Positions 20,714 to 37,702 are shown, counted from the first letter of the stretch. The stretch is DNA of 64,000 nt from Pseudomonas sp. B28(2017) (GCF_002113025.1 NZ_NEJH01000002.1:496001-560000); one strand, 5' to 3'. Numbers and translations are program-made. Notes: generated by a model from the sequence alone, not told the origin.

Positions 20714-23293
20714 ATGAATAAAGCAATTTCAGATCTATCCAGTCACACCCCGATGATGCAGCAGTACTGGCGCCTGAAAAACCAGCACCCGGACCAGTTG
20801 ATGTTCTACCGCATGGGCGACTTCTACGAGATCTTCTATGAAGACGCGAAGAAGGCTGCCAAGTTGCTGGACATCACCCTGACTGCCCGCGGGCAGTCGG
20901 CCGGGCAGGCGATTCCGATGTGCGGGATTCCTTACCATGCCGCTGAGGGTTACCTGGCAAAACTGGTAAAGCTCGGCGAATCGGTGGTGATCTGCGAGCA
21001 GGTCGGCGACCCGGCCACCAGCAAAGGACCGGTGGAGCGGCAGGTTGTGCGCATCATCACGCCGGGGACGGTGAGTGACGAGGCGCTGCTCGACGAGCGT
21101 AGGGACAACTTGATCGCCGCCGTTCTGGGTGATGAGCGCCTGTTCGGCCTGGCGGTACTGGACATCACCAGTGGCAACTTCAGTGTGCTGGAAATCAAGG
21201 GTTGGGAAAACCTGCTGGCAGAGCTGGAGCGGGTCAACCCGGTGGAACTGCTGATCCCGGATGACTGGCCCAAGGATTTGCCGGCGGAAAAACGCCGCGG
21301 CGTGCGTCGCCGTGCGCCGTGGGATTTCGAACGCGATTCGGCGCTGAAAAGCCTGTGCCAGCAATTTTCGACCCAGGACCTCAAGGGCTTTGGCTGCGAA
21401 AACCTGACCCTGGCGATCGGCGCCGCCGGTTGCCTGCTGGCCTACGCCAAGGAAACCCAGCGCACTGCCCTGCCCCATTTGCGCAGCCTGCGCCATGAGC
21501 GCCTGGACGACACCGTGGTGCTCGATGGAGCCAGCCGTCGCAACCTGGAACTCGACACCAACCTGGCCGGGGGCCGCGACAACACCCTGCAATCGGTGGT
21601 GGACCGTTGCCAGACTGCCATGGGCAGCCGCCTGCTGACCCGCTGGCTGAATCGCCCGTTACGCGATTTGACCGTGCTGCTGGCGCGTCAGACCTCGATC
21701 ACCTGCCTGCTCGACGGTTACCGCTTCGAAAGACTGCAACCGCAGCTCAAGGAAATCGGTGATATCGAGCGGATTCTTGCACGGATCGGCCTGCGCAATG
21801 CCCGCCCCCGCGACCTCGCCCGCTTGCGTGACGCCCTCGGCGCACTGCCCGAGCTGCAAGTGGCAATGACGGAGCTCGAAGCGCCGCACCTCCAGCAACT
21901 CGCCACCATCACCAGTACCTACCCGGAACTGGCGGCCCTGCTGGAAAAAGCCATCATCGACAACCCGCCCGCAGTCATTCGTGACGGCGGCGTGCTGAAA
22001 ACCGGCTACGACAGCGAACTCGACGAACTGCAGTCGCTCAGCGAAAACGCCGGACAATTCCTGATCGACCTCGAGGCGCGGGAAAAGGCCCGAACCGGCC
22101 TGTCGCACCTGAAGGTAGGCTACAACCGCATCCACGGCTACTTCATCGAACTGCCGAGCAAGCAGGCGGAGTCGGCACCTGCCGACTATATTCGCCGCCA
22201 GACGCTCAAAGGCGCCGAGCGTTTCATTACCCCGGAACTCAAAGCGTTCGAAGACAAGGCACTATCAGCCAAAAGCCGCGCCCTGGCTCGCGAGAAGATG
22301 CTTTACGAAGCGCTGCTCGAAGACCTGATCGCCCAGTTGCCGCCGTTGCAGGACACCGCTGGCGCCCTGGCTGAGCTGGACGTCTTGAGTAACCTGGCCG
22401 AGCGTGCATTGAACCTCGACCTGAACTGCCCGCGCTTCGTCAGCGAACCGTGCATGCGCATCAGCCAGGGTCGTCACCCGGTGGTCGAGCAAGTGCTGAC
22501 CACACCGTTCGTGGCCAACGATCTGAGCCTGGACGACAACACCCGCATGCTGGTGATCACCGGCCCGAACATGGGCGGTAAATCCACCTACATGCGTCAG
22601 ACCGCCTTGATTGTGCTCCTGGCGCACATCGGCAGCTTCGTGCCGGCAGCCAGTTGCGAATTGTCGCTGGTCGACCGCATCTTCACCCGGATCGGCTCCA
22701 GCGATGACCTGGCCGGCGGGCGTTCGACCTTCATGGTGGAAATGAGCGAAACCGCGAACATTCTGCACAACGCCACTGAGCGCAGCCTGGTACTGATGGA
22801 CGAAGTCGGGCGCGGCACCAGCACCTTCGACGGTCTGTCCCTGGCATGGGCGGCAGCCGAACGCCTGGCACACCTGCGTGCCTACACGCTGTTCGCCACC
22901 CACTACTTTGAACTGACCGTCCTGCCGGAAGCCCAGCCACTGGTGGCCAACGTGCACCTCAATGCCACCGAGCACAATGAACGCATCGTGTTCCTGCACC
23001 ACGTACTACCCGGGCCGGCCAGCCAGAGTTATGGCCTGGCCGTTGCGCAACTGGCAGGTGTGCCGAGTGAGGTCATCACCCGTGCTCGCGAGCATTTGAG
23101 CCGCCTGGAAGACACCGCCCTGCCCCATGAGGTGCCTGCACCTGCCAAAGGCAAACCGGCTGCGCCGCTGCAGAGCGATCTGTTTGCCAGCCTGCCGCAC
23201 CCGGTACTGGAAGAACTGGCCAAGCTCGATCTGGACGACATGACACCACGTCGTGCACTCGAAATGCTCTATACACTAAAGACACGGATCTAA
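20714..23293 (+). CDS. mutS: DNA mismatch repair protein MutS
   Basis: MutS recognises base mismatches and small loops and recruits MutL. The 859-residue protein is full length. The mismatch-binding N-terminus carries the [15 protein letters not shown] motif with the phenylalanine that intercalates at mismatches. The clamp/lever region follows, and the ATPase domain has Walker [10 protein letters not shown] near residue 617 and [14 protein letters not shown] near 695. The C-terminal ending ([15 protein letters not shown]) matches the MutS tetramerisation region. It is transcribed away from the prophage. The leader before the ATG is only about 130 bases from the integrase remnant, so insertions here may have replaced its native promoter region. 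Confidence 0.98.
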   Translation: MNKAISDLSSHTPMMQQYWRLKNQHPDQLMFYRMGDFYEIFYEDAKKAAKLLDITLTARGQSAGQAIPMCGIPYHAAEGYLAKLVKLGESVVICEQVGDPATSKGPVERQVVRIITPGTVSDEALLDERRDNLIAAVLGDERLFGLAVLDITSGNFSVLEIKGWENLLAELERVNPVELLIPDDWPKDLPAEKRRGVRRRAPWDFERDSALKSLCQQFSTQDLKGFGCENLTLAIGAAGCLLAYAKETQRTALPHLRSLRHERLDDTVVLDGASRRNLELDTNLAGGRDNTLQSVVDRCQTAMGSRLLTRWLNRPLRDLTVLLARQTSITCLLDGYRFERLQPQLKEIGDIERILARIGLRNARPRDLARLRDALGALPELQVAMTELEAPHLQQLATITSTYPELAALLEKAIIDNPPAVIRDGGVLKTGYDSELDELQSLSENAGQFLIDLEAREKARTGLSHLKVGYNRIHGYFIELPSKQAESAPADYIRRQTLKGAERFITPELKAFEDKALSAKSRALAREKMLYEALLEDLIAQLPPLQDTAGALAELDVLSNLAERALNLDLNCPRFVSEPCMRISQGRHPVVEQVLTTPFVANDLSLDDNTRMLVITGPNMGGKSTYMRQTALIVLLAHIGSFVPAASCELSLVDRIFTRIGSSDDLAGGRSTFMVEMSETANILHNATERSLVLMDEVGRGTSTFDGLSLAWAAAERLAHLRAYTLFATHYFELTVLPEAQPLVANVHLNATEHNERIVFLHHVLPGPASQSYGLAVAQLAGVPSEVITRAREHLSRLEDTALPHEVPAPAKGKPAAPLQSDLFASLPHPVLEELAKLDLDDMTPRRALEMLYTLKTRI

Positions 23294-23337
23294 CGCAGCG
23301 GCTTGCAAGCTGTTAGAATCTCGCGCGGTTTGGGATG

Positions 23338-23363
23338 CTGCTGGCTAATAGCCTGGCCAGCAG
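23338..23363 (+). promoter_or_regulatory. Stem-loop in the fdxA leader
   Basis: CTGCTGGC (23338-23345) and GCCAGCAG (23356-23363) form a perfect eight-base-pair stem with a ten-base loop in the 142-base gap between mutS and fdxA. No U-tract follows, so it is not a normal terminator for mutS. It may be a leader structure or a protein-binding palindrome; no function is assigned. Confidence 0.45.
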
Positions 23364-23435
23364 ACTATCGCTCCCGAACCTGGCGACCCCTACGAGAAGG
23401 GGCGCAGCAAGCCGCGCCTGAGGAGAAAATTAGAA

Positions 23436-23759
23436 ATGACCTTCGTCGTCACCGACAACTGCATCAAGTGCAAGTACACCGACTGCGTAGAAGTCTGTCC
23501 GGTGGACTGCTTTTACGAAGGCCCGAATTTCCTGGTGATCCACCCGGATGAGTGCATCGATTGCGCGCTGTGCGAACCTGAATGCCCTGCCGTGGCTATC
23601 TTCTCTGAAGATGAAGTTCCGGCCGGCATGGAAAACTTCATCGAGCTGAACGCTGAGTTGGCCGAGATCTGGCCGAACATCACCGAACGCAAAGATCCGC
23701 TGCCCGATTCCGCAGAATGGGATGGCAAGCCAGGCAAGATCGCAGACCTCGAACGCTGA
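23436..23759 (+). CDS. fdxA: Ferredoxin, 7Fe-type
   Basis: This is a 107-residue ferredoxin carrying one 3Fe-4S and one 4Fe-4S cluster, a small soluble electron carrier. The cysteine pattern is clear: [14 protein letters not shown] in the first motif and [12 protein letters not shown] in the second. The C-terminal acidic extension ([17 protein letters not shown]) is typical of the Azotobacter/Pseudomonas FdxA type. AGGAG lies before the ATG. The gene is monocistronic between mutS and a strong terminator. The rsmZ sRNA gene runs toward it from the other side. Confidence 0.96.
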   Translation: MTFVVTDNCIKCKYTDCVEVCPVDCFYEGPNFLVIHPDECIDCALCEPECPAVAIFSEDEVPAGMENFIELNAELAEIWPNITERKDPLPDSAEWDGKPGKIADLER

Positions 23760-23776
23760 TTACCCCCGCGTTCCCG

Positions 23777-23801
23777 AAAAAGGCCCCACAAGGGCCTTTT
23801 T
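23777..23801 (+). terminator. Terminator after fdxA (bidirectional)
   Basis: AAAAAGGCCC and GGGCCTTTTT flank a short ACAA-containing loop, giving a strong stem with T bases downstream in the plus direction and also A bases upstream. It can end fdxA transcription and, in the other direction, back up the terminator of rsmZ. Confidence 0.9.
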
Positions 23802-23815
23802 GCTTTTCTTCGGGC

Positions 23816-23945
23816 AAAAAAAAGGGGCGGTTTGACCCGCCCGCATTTTTTCCCTACTCCCTGTGTTCCTTTTCATCGTCCTGATGAATCGCTTCCTGCG
23901 ATGTCCTTTCCCTTCATCCTTGAAGGGTGTGTCTGTCCGTCGACA
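23816..23945 (-). ncRNA. rsmZ: Regulatory small RNA RsmZ
   Basis: This is a GacA-controlled sRNA that titrates RsmA/CsrA-family proteins. On the minus strand the transcript starts at about 23945 with TGTCGACGGACAGAC and runs 130 bases, containing nine GGA triplets, most of them in predicted hairpin loops or single-stranded spacers (for example CAGGAAG, CAGGACG, AAGGAAC). It ends with the terminator GGGCGG-GTCAAA-CCGCCC plus a U-tract (stem at 23825-23842). The location between rpoS and fdxA is the known rsmZ locus in fluorescent pseudomonads. A -10 TAATAT (complement of 23954-23959) and a -35 TTGATC (complement of 23976-23981) precede it. Confidence 0.93.
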
Positions 23946-24117
23946 CAGCCTGAATATTAGAGCTTTCCCCTCCGGGATCAATCGCCGCCCGGGGTGAAAT
24001 CTGACCGTCACACATCATCGACCGTAAAAAATAATCTTATAAATCATAAAGATAGATGCATGTAGTGCTCAGCGTAGACAACTGTCAGGGTGTAAAAATA
24101 ACGAACACTTACGCAAG

Positions 24118-24135
24118 AGTAAGCCAAGGCTTACA
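24118..24135 (-). promoter_or_regulatory. GacA upstream activating sequence for rsmZ
   Basis: On the minus strand this reads TGTAAG-CCTTGG-CTTACT, matching the GacA box TGTAAG-N6-CTTACA at 11 of 12 fixed positions. It lies about 175 bases upstream of the rsmZ start, the distance known for this promoter. Phosphorylated GacA bound here would activate rsmZ. Confidence 0.88.
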
Positions 24136-24188
24136 GCACGAAACCACAATCCCGAGCGGATTCTGTCCCCGGGCCCGGCAAAAAAAAA

Positions 24189-24210
24189 CCCCGAGTCAGT
24201 CGGGGTTTTT
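24189..24210 (-). terminator. Terminator of rpoS
   Basis: On the minus strand CCCCGA-CTGAC-TCGGGG is followed by a run of eight T bases, beginning 27 bases after the rpoS stop. It closes the surE-pcm-nlpD-rpoS transcript and separates it from the GacA box of rsmZ, which lies on the same strand. Confidence 0.93.
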
Positions 24211-24231
24211 CATGCCATCGCAGTGAGTGCC

Positions 24232-25239
<1,008 letters not shown>

Positions 25240-25344
25240 TGTTATAGTCCTTTGGTGAGTTCGACCTCAAGCTCAAGCGGCGCCTTTATCCCTGGCAACG
25301 CTGGAGCCTGTCCCCTCTACGCGACGGAACAGGCTGGTAAGCGA

Positions 25345-26202
25345 TCAACGACGTGGCAGGAACTGCAGCGGGTCTACAGGTTTACCTTGGCGGCGAATCT
25401 CAAAATGCAGTTTCACCCGGTCTGTACCCGTTGACCCCATTTCGGCAATTGTCTGCCCAACCTTGACCTGCTGCCCCTCCCGAACCAACAACCTGCGGTT
25501 ATGTCCGTAGGCACTGACGTAGGTTTCACTGTGTTTGATGATCACTAATTCGCCGTAGCCCCTTAAGCCACTCCCGGCGTAAACCACCGTCCCATCAGAC
25601 GCAGCTAAAACAGGCTGTCCCAAATCTCCGGCGATATCAATTCCTTTATTCAAACTACCGTTTGAAGAGAATTTTCCAATCAGAATGCCATTAGATGGCC
25701 ATCCCCAGCCGGTCGGGGCCGGCCCGGGAGGGGGCAATGGAGCAGGTGCAGGCTTGTTCGCGACGGACGGTATAACCGTCGTTGTGCTGGCAGCCGAACC
25801 GTTTACCGGACGACGGATGACCGTGGTTTTACTCGACGACGAAGGTGTTGAACTGGACGAACTGACCACCGCCGTCGACGTGGAATCGTTACGACCATCA
25901 AAGCGAATCGTCTGGCCCGGATGGATGGTGTAAGGCGCTGCAATGTTGTTGCGTGCCGCGAGAGCCTTGTAGTCCCAGCCGTAACGGAAGGCGATGGAGA
26001 ACAGGGTGTCCTTGGGCCGAACGACGTATTGTCCGGTGGTCACGGCTGGACGCTGGGCCGCGGCATTGTTGCGGTCCACCACACGAACATCGCTGGATTT
26101 GTTGCTGGAACAACCGACCAGCAAGGTGCTCAAGACAAGGCCAGTCACCAGGCGCTGAAAGCTCGTTTTACTCATACGCTGCGCAATGACTGTGAGACTC
26201 AC
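25345..26202 (-). CDS. nlpD: Lipoprotein NlpD/LppB, LytM-domain amidase activator
   Basis: This outer-membrane lipoprotein activates the AmiC cell-wall amidase during division. The start is taken as the GTG at 26202, which has GAGGGAG upstream; an ATG at 26175 would also preserve the signal. The lipobox cysteine is at residue 31 (LLVGC). A LysM peptidoglycan-binding domain covers about residues 58-102, followed by a serine/proline-rich linker and a C-terminal M23/LytM domain. The zinc ligands are degenerate (KGIDI instead of HxGxD, and KLHFEI lacking the first histidine), so it is an activator, not a peptidase. The gene is 285 codons. Confidence 0.92.
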   Translation of the reverse strand: MSLTVIAQRMSKTSFQRLVTGLVLSTLLVGCSSNKSSDVRVVDRNNAAAQRPAVTTGQYVVRPKDTLFSIAFRYGWDYKALAARNNIAAPYTIHPGQTIRFDGRNDSTSTAVVSSSSSTPSSSSKTTVIRRPVNGSAASTTTVIPSVANKPAPAPLPPPGPAPTGWGWPSNGILIGKFSSNGSLNKGIDIAGDLGQPVLAASDGTVVYAGSGLRGYGELVIIKHSETYVSAYGHNRRLLVREGQQVKVGQTIAEMGSTGTDRVKLHFEIRRQGKPVDPLQFLPRR

Positions 26203-26413
26203 CCGCCGCTCCCTCTGTGGTGGCTGAAAATGTGAAATACCGGAGTCCGGCATGAAGTGTCGCAAGTATAACGGGCTGTGCACGCTTTACCTTTAATGTG
26301 GCGAATCGGCGTCGCGCACACGTTTGCTGCCTGACGATGAATCCCGTTCAACCGAACGATGCCGCTGTAAGACAAAGGCAATCGAAGAGAATTCAGCGTG
26401 TCGAAACAAATGC

Positions 26414-27827
<1,414 letters not shown>

Positions 27828-27840
<13 letters not shown>

Positions 27841-28886
27841 GGGCTGTCCGTCTGCCCCACCGGCACCAGATCAACAAGCTCGCGCACCAATACGGTGGCG
27901 AAGCATCCAGCCGGCAGGACGAATTCCAGTTGCAGAATGTCAGGCTCGGGATAATGCCACGTCAACCCGCCAATGGGCAGTCGCAGGATGCGACGTTCGT
28001 GGCTCATACCGGCGTTGATCAACCAGTCACGCAAATCCGCTTCGCGTGCGGCGATGGCCTGCTCCAGTTCATGGACAACGCCCGTGGCCGGCGAGTCACC
28101 TTCGCCCCACTGCGGACCGGTCGGGTGCAGATCGAGAATCGCCAGGCGCGGGTCGCTGCACTCGGCTTCGCCTGCCGGGAAAAAGCTGCGGCTGTCGGTG
28201 AACGCCAACAGATCGCCCACCAAGGCACGCTGCCAGGTGCCATCGGCGACACGTGCGGCCAGCACCTGATTGAACAGAAAACTGCGCGCCGTGGAGAGCA
28301 GCCGTGAGCGCACGTTGCGCTGCTCCGGCAAGGCCTTGCGCGCGGCCCAGGCGCGGGCATCGACAACGTTGCCGCCGTCATGGCCGAAACGCTGGGCGCC
28401 GAAATAATTGGGAATGCCTTGTTTGGCGATCAGTTGCAGGCGCTCTTCGATGGCGGCCTTGTCGCCGGCAAACTGCGTCAGGCGTAAGGTGAAACCGTTG
28501 GCCGAGTGGGCCCCGCGTTGCAGCTTGCGCTTGTGCCGGCTGGTCTTGAGGATCTTCAGTGTTTCGTTTTCTGCCGCCGACAGGTCCGGATCAGCCTTAC
28601 CCGGCAGCTGCACGCTGAACCACTGACGAGTCAGTGCCTGACGATCCTTGAGCCCGGCGTAGCTGACGGTGCGCAAGGGTACACCAGCTGCCTTGGCGAT
28701 CCGGCGCGCCGCTTCTTCGGTATTCAGGCCACGTTTCTCGACCCAGATCCACAGGTGCTCACCGTCACCAGTCAGGGGAATATCAAGGACTTCGTCAACC
28801 TGGAAATCTTCCGCGATCGCTTTCAGTACCGCCGTGCCGAGGGCCTCACCGTAAGCCCGCGGGCCGAGCAATTGCAGTTCGTTCAT
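27828..28886 (-). CDS. truD: tRNA pseudouridine(13) synthase TruD
   Basis: TruD makes pseudouridine at position 13 of tRNA-Glu. The 352-residue product contains the family motif [17 protein letters not shown], with the catalytic aspartate at about residue 81, and the inserted TRUD domain in the middle. The start overlaps ispF's stop as ATGA, and the end overlaps surE by 13 bases. The order ispF-truD-surE is conserved widely in gammaproteobacteria. Confidence 0.97.
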
Positions 28887-29356
28887 GCGCGCAGCAACAA
28901 GGCAACGGAGTGCACGGCAATGCCTTCTTCGCGACCAACGAAGCCGAGCTTTTCGGTGGTGGTAGCTTTCACGTTCACTTGATCCAACTCTACTTGAAGA
29001 TCCGCGGCAATCAGCGCGCGCATCGATTCGATATGCGGGGCCATTTTCGGCGCCTGGGCGACAATGGTGTTATCGACGTTGCCGACTTTCCAGCCTTTGG
29101 AATGGACCAGTGCGACGACATGACGCAACAGCGCACGGCTGTCGGCGCCCTTGAATTGCGGGTCGGTATCCGGGAAATGCTTGCCGATGTCTCCCAGCGC
29201 TGCGGCGCCGAGCAAGGCGTCGCTCAAGGCGTGCAAGAGTACGTCACCGTCAGAGTGAGCGAGCAATCCGAAACTGTGTGCAATGCGCACACCGCCCAGA
29301 GTGATGAAATCGCCTTCAGCGAAACGGTGCACATCATAGCCGTGGCCAATACGCAT
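28883..29356 (-). CDS. ispF: 2-C-methyl-D-erythritol 2,4-cyclodiphosphate synthase
   Basis: This is the fifth enzyme of the non-mevalonate isoprenoid pathway, converting CDP-ME-2-phosphate to the cyclodiphosphate. The 157-residue product begins [12 protein letters not shown], with the zinc-binding aspartate and histidine, and has [21 protein letters not shown]. The trimer-forming C-terminus is complete. Its start codon directly follows the U-tract of an intrinsic terminator, and the only purine-rich sequence upstream is inside that hairpin. In many bacteria ispD is adjacent, but here ispD lies about 3 kb away beyond fghA, adhC and a LysR gene. Confidence 0.97.
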   Translation of the reverse strand: MRIGHGYDVHRFAEGDFITLGGVRIAHSFGLLAHSDGDVLLHALSDALLGAAALGDIGKHFPDTDPQFKGADSRALLRHVVALVHSKGWKVGNVDNTIVAQAPKMAPHIESMRALIAADLQVELDQVNVKATTTEKLGFVGREEGIAVHSVALLLRA

Positions 29357-29387
29357 AAAAAAACGCCCCGATTTTTGTCAGGGCGTG
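29357..29387 (-). terminator. Intrinsic terminator of fghA, abutting the ispF start codon
   Basis: On the minus strand ACGCCCTGA-CAAAAA-TCGGGGCGT forms a nine-base-pair stem (one G-U) with a six-base loop, followed by seven T bases that end exactly at the ispF ATG. It begins 13 bases after the fghA stop. Transcripts from fghA that pass it would carry the ispF ribosome-binding region within the hairpin. Confidence 0.9.
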
Positions 29388-29399
29388 ATTCTACCTGCA

Positions 29400-30245
29400 T
29401 TAAAGGCCTAGAGCGCGCCCGTGATGCTGCAAGTGGTCGTCGATGAAACTGGCAATGAAGAAATAGCTGTGGTCGTAGCCGGGTTGCAGGCGCAACGTCA
29501 GCGGATGACCGGCTAATTTTGCCGCCTGTTGCAGGGCTTCAGGCTTGAGCTGGGTAGCGAGGAAATCATCACGATCTCCCTGATCGACCAACAGCGACAG
29601 CTTTTCTTCGGCCTCAGCGATCAGTGCGCAGGCATCCCACTCGCGCCACTTCGAACGGTCCTCTCCCAGGTAACGGGAGAAGGCCTTCTGCCCCCAGGGA
29701 CAATCCACAGGATTGTTGATCGGCGAGAACGCCGACACCGATAGATAACGCCCTGGATTGCGCAACGCGCAAACCAGGGCGCCATGGCCGCCCATGGAAT
29801 GGCCGCTGATGCCGCGCTTGTCCGACGCCGGGAAATGGGCTTCAACCAATGTCGGCAATTCCTGCACGACATAGTCATGCATCCGATAGTGGCGCGACCA
29901 CGGTTCCTGGGTGGCATTCAGATAAAACCCGGCGCCGAGGCCGAAGTCCCAGGCACCGTCCGGATCACCCGGTACATCGGCGCCGCGAGGACTGGTGTCC
30001 GGTGCGACGATGATCAGCCCCAACTCGGCGGCCATGCGCATGGCGCCAGCCTTTTGCATGAAGTTCTCGTCGGTGCAGGTCAGGCCGGACAACCAGTACA
30101 ACACCGGCAGCTTGCCGCCCTGCTCCGCTTGCGGCGGCAGGTACACGGCAAACACCATGTCACAGCCGAGCACCTCGGAGCGATGCCGGTAGCGCTTGTG
30201 CCAGCCACCGAAGCTTTTCTGGCAGGAGATATTTTCCAGGCTCAT
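29400..30245 (-). CDS. fghA: S-formylglutathione hydrolase
   Basis: The enzyme hydrolyses S-formylglutathione to formate and glutathione, the last step of glutathione-dependent formaldehyde detoxification. The 281-residue esterase has the nucleophile elbow [12 protein letters not shown] with Ser150, an oxyanion-loop segment [13 protein letters not shown], and a C-terminal [16 protein letters not shown] holding the catalytic histidine. It lies 8 bases downstream of adhC, the enzyme that makes its substrate, so the two form an operon. Confidence 0.96.
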   Translation of the reverse strand: MSLENISCQKSFGGWHKRYRHRSEVLGCDMVFAVYLPPQAEQGGKLPVLYWLSGLTCTDENFMQKAGAMRMAAELGLIIVAPDTSPRGADVPGDPDGAWDFGLGAGFYLNATQEPWSRHYRMHDYVVQELPTLVEAHFPASDKRGISGHSMGGHGALVCALRNPGRYLSVSAFSPINNPVDCPWGQKAFSRYLGEDRSKWREWDACALIAEAEEKLSLLVDQGDRDDFLATQLKPEALQQAAKLAGHPLTLRLQPGYDHSYFFIASFIDDHLQHHGRALGL

Positions 30246-30253
30246 GACCGACC

Positions 30254-31447
<1,194 letters not shown>

Positions 31448-31473
31448 TTATTGCTGTACAGGGATAATCATCC

Positions 31474-32370
31474 ATGTCCGAAAACCGCTGGGAAGGAATC
31501 GACGAATTTGTCGCCGTGGCCGAATGCAGCCAGTTCACCGCTGCCGCGGAACGCCTCGGGGTTTCGTCCTCTCACATCAGTCGACAAATTGTACGCCTCG
31601 AAGAACGCCTGCAAACCCGTTTGCTCTACCGCAGCACCCGCCGGGTCACGCTGACCGAGGCAGGGCAAACCTTCCTGCAGCACTGCCAACGCCTGCAGGA
31701 TGGGCGTGAAGAGGCGTTGCGCGCGGTCGGCGACTTGACCAGCGAGCCCAAAGGCATGCTGCGCATGACGTGCGCCGTGGCTTACGGTGAACGCTTCATC
31801 GTGCCGCTGGTGACGCGTTTCATGGGGCTGTATCCGCAACTGCGCATTGATATCGAACTGACCAACCGGCAACTCGACCTGGTACATGATGGCCTCGACC
31901 TGGCGATCCGCCTGGGGCGTTTGCAGGATTCACGGCTGGTCGCCACCCGCCTCGCGCCACGACGCATGTTTCTCTGCGCGTCGCCTTCCTACCTGGAACG
32001 CTACGGTCGGCCACACAGTTTGTCGGAACTGAGCCGGCACAACTGCCTCATCGGCAGTTCGGATCTGTGGCAACTGGAACAGAACGGGCGGGAATTTTCG
32101 CAACGGGTCCAGGGAAACTGGCGATGCAACAGTGGGCAGGCGGTGCTGGATGCGGCGCTGCAGGGCGTAGGGTTGTGTCAGTTGCCGGACTATTACGTGC
32201 TGGAGCATTTGAATAGCGGCGCGTTGATTTCGTTGCTGGAAGCACACCAACCGCCGAATACGGCCGTTTGGGCGTTGTATCCGCAGCAGCGGCATCTGTC
32301 GCCGAAGGTGCGCAAGCTGGTGGATTTTTTGAAGGAGGGGTTGGCCAAACGGCCGGAATACCGAAACTAG
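31474..32370 (+). CDS. LysR-family transcriptional regulator
   Basis: The 298-residue product has an N-terminal winged helix (FVAVAECSQFTAAAERLGVSS, then HISRQIVRLEERLQTRLLYR) and a periplasmic-binding-like effector domain. Divergent from adhC-fghA with a shared 107-base control region, it is the best candidate regulator of the formaldehyde genes. The effector is unknown. The shared region contains several inverted TAC/GTA elements (for example CTTACAGTG and CTGTACAG) that could be its site; this is inference. Confidence 0.93.
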   Translation: MSENRWEGIDEFVAVAECSQFTAAAERLGVSSSHISRQIVRLEERLQTRLLYRSTRRVTLTEAGQTFLQHCQRLQDGREEALRAVGDLTSEPKGMLRMTCAVAYGERFIVPLVTRFMGLYPQLRIDIELTNRQLDLVHDGLDLAIRLGRLQDSRLVATRLAPRRMFLCASPSYLERYGRPHSLSELSRHNCLIGSSDLWQLEQNGREFSQRVQGNWRCNSGQAVLDAALQGVGLCQLPDYYVLEHLNSGALISLLEAHQPPNTAVWALYPQQRHLSPKVRKLVDFLKEGLAKRPEYRN

Positions 32371-32407
32371 CTGGCGTGTCAGCAAGATCCCGGTGCCCGG
32401 ACTACCG

Positions 32408-32515
32408 CTATCGTCGGAACGCCGCCCGGAGTAAGCTCGCTCCCACAGTGGGCGGGCTCGAACACAAATCTTGTAAACGCCAGCAAACCCTGTGGGAGCG
32501 AGCTTGCTAGCGATT
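32408..32515. repeat. REP inverted pair (REPIN), first copy
   Basis: An inverted pair of the REP sequence TGTGGGAGCGAGCTTGC occurs at 32431-32447 (reverse) and 32491-32510 (forward), in the gap between the LysR gene and ispD. The left half is diverged. Similar pairs occur at 39308-39399 and 62802-62900 in this window. Such pairs are mobilised by RAYT transposases in pseudomonads. Confidence 0.85.
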
Positions 32516-32539
32516 GGGGGCAGCACAAACCAATGTCAA

Positions 32540-33247
32540 TCAGCGACGATTGGCCCAACGCTGTCTCAACCACTCAAGGTCTTCAGGACGCGTAACCTTG
32601 AGGTTGTCGGACCGCCCTTCGATCAGCCGCGGTGCCGAACCGGCCCACTCCATCGCCGAAGCTTCATCCGTAACTACCGCGTCAGCCACCAGACTGTCCG
32701 CCAATGCCCGATGCAACGCCCCAAGGCGGAACATCTGCGGCGTGTAGGCCTGCCAGATCACGCTGCGATCCACGGTTTCGACCACACGACCGTGCAGATC
32801 GACGCGTTTGAGCGTATCCCGCGCCGGGACCGCCAGCAGTCCGCCGACAGGATCGTCAGCCAGTTCAGTCAGCAGCTTGTCCAGGTCGTCACGACTGAGG
32901 TTCGGCCGTGCGGCATCGTGAACCAAAACCCAATCCTCATCATCAGCGCCCTGTGCGTGCAGATGCAGCAACGCATTGAGCACCGACCCTGAACGTTCGG
33001 AACCGCCCTCGACCCGGGCAATCCGCGGATCACTGGCACACGCCAGGTTCGGCCAATAAGGATCGTCAACAGCAAGACTGACCACCAAGCCTTTCAGGCC
33101 TGGATGACCAAGGAAACAGCCGAGGCTGTGTTCGAGAATAGTGCGCCCGCCCAGTTGCAAGTATTGCTTGGGACGGTCCGCAGCCATACGGGCACCGACG
33201 CCCGCGGCAGGAATCACGGCCCAGAAGGCCGGTAACGACTTGATCAT
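32540..33247 (-). CDS. ispD: 2-C-methyl-D-erythritol 4-phosphate cytidylyltransferase
   Basis: This is the third enzyme of the non-mevalonate pathway. The 235-residue product begins with the nucleotidyl-transferase motif VIPAAGVGARMAADRPKQYL near residue 11 and has LVHDAARPNLS and TDEASAMEWAG, the CTP/MEP-binding segments. Its start overlaps ftsB as ATGA. It ends the pyrG-kdsA-eno-ftsB-ispD run. An inverted REP pair lies between it and the convergent LysR gene. Confidence 0.97.
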   Translation of the reverse strand: MIKSLPAFWAVIPAAGVGARMAADRPKQYLQLGGRTILEHSLGCFLGHPGLKGLVVSLAVDDPYWPNLACASDPRIARVEGGSERSGSVLNALLHLHAQGADDEDWVLVHDAARPNLSRDDLDKLLTELADDPVGGLLAVPARDTLKRVDLHGRVVETVDRSVIWQAYTPQMFRLGALHRALADSLVADAVVTDEASAMEWAGSAPRLIEGRSDNLKVTRPEDLEWLRQRWANRR

Positions 33248-33522
33248 TGGGCCAACTGGTAAAGGGTTTCACCATCCTTGACCATGCCCAACTCATGGCG
33301 AGCCCGTTCTTCAACGGTCTCCATGCCCTTTTTCAACTCACTGACTTCGGCGTCCATCACCCGATTGCGCTCCAGCAATGTCTGGTTCTCGGCCTGCTGA
33401 TCCGCGATCTGCTGAGTCAGGTCGGCCACTTGCGCCAGACTGCCATTACCCACCCACAGGCGGTATTGCAGGCCAGCCAGCAGCAGGAGCAAGACGAGGA
33501 ACAACCAATTGGGACTGCGCAT
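33244..33522 (-). CDS. ftsB: Cell division protein FtsB
   Basis: This small bitopic divisome protein acts with FtsL and FtsQ. The 92-residue product has one membrane segment at about residues 4-21 (WLFLVLLLLLAGLQYRLWVG) followed by a periplasmic leucine-zipper coiled coil (LTQQIADQQAENQTLLERN). A short end contains ARHELGMVKDGET, a typical FtsB motif. It lies 230 bases downstream of eno, and ispD follows with an overlapping start. Confidence 0.95.
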   Translation of the reverse strand: MRSPNWLFLVLLLLLAGLQYRLWVGNGSLAQVADLTQQIADQQAENQTLLERNRVMDAEVSELKKGMETVEERARHELGMVKDGETLYQLAQ

Positions 33523-33580
33523 CGAATATCAGGTATCCAGTGAAAAAAGACAGCCATACCAAAACATGAAGCTACTGATA

Positions 33581-33610
33581 GCACGAAGCCTGGAAGAACC
33601 AGGCTTGTGC
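33581..33610. repeat. Stem-loop between ftsB and eno
   Basis: AAGCCTGG and CCAGGCTT (33586-33593 and 33599-33606), with outer GCAC/GTGC pairing, make a stem of about twelve base pairs and a five-base loop. No clear U-tract is adjacent in either direction. It sits 58 bases upstream of the ftsB start, so it may be a weak terminator of eno or an RNA stability element. Confidence 0.5.
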
Positions 33611-33690
33611 TTATAAGGCATCAGATTAGTGGCAAAAACGTCGCTGTAGCGATTTTTCCGACACAATCCGGTGTCTTTTTTACCAAGCAG

Positions 33691-33747
33691 TGCCGTACCT
33701 CACCAATACGCACCGTCAAAAATGAGCAGTATTGGCGAGGCACGGCA
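33691..33747 (-). repeat. Long stem-loop just after the eno stop
   Basis: TGCCGTACCTCACCAATAC (33691-33709) and GTATTGGCGAGGCACGGCA (33729-33747) pair over 19 positions with only two wobbles, leaving a 19-base loop. It begins 5 bases after the eno stop. There is no U-tract, so it is not a clear intrinsic terminator; it may stabilise the 3' end of the abundant eno mRNA. The wobble positions are G-U on the minus-strand RNA, the strand that carries eno. Confidence 0.6.
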
Positions 33748-33752
33748 CTCTA

Positions 33753-35180
<1,428 letters not shown>

Positions 35181-35198
35181 TTACCGGAGAATTGAGGA

Positions 35199-37702
<2,504 letters not shown>

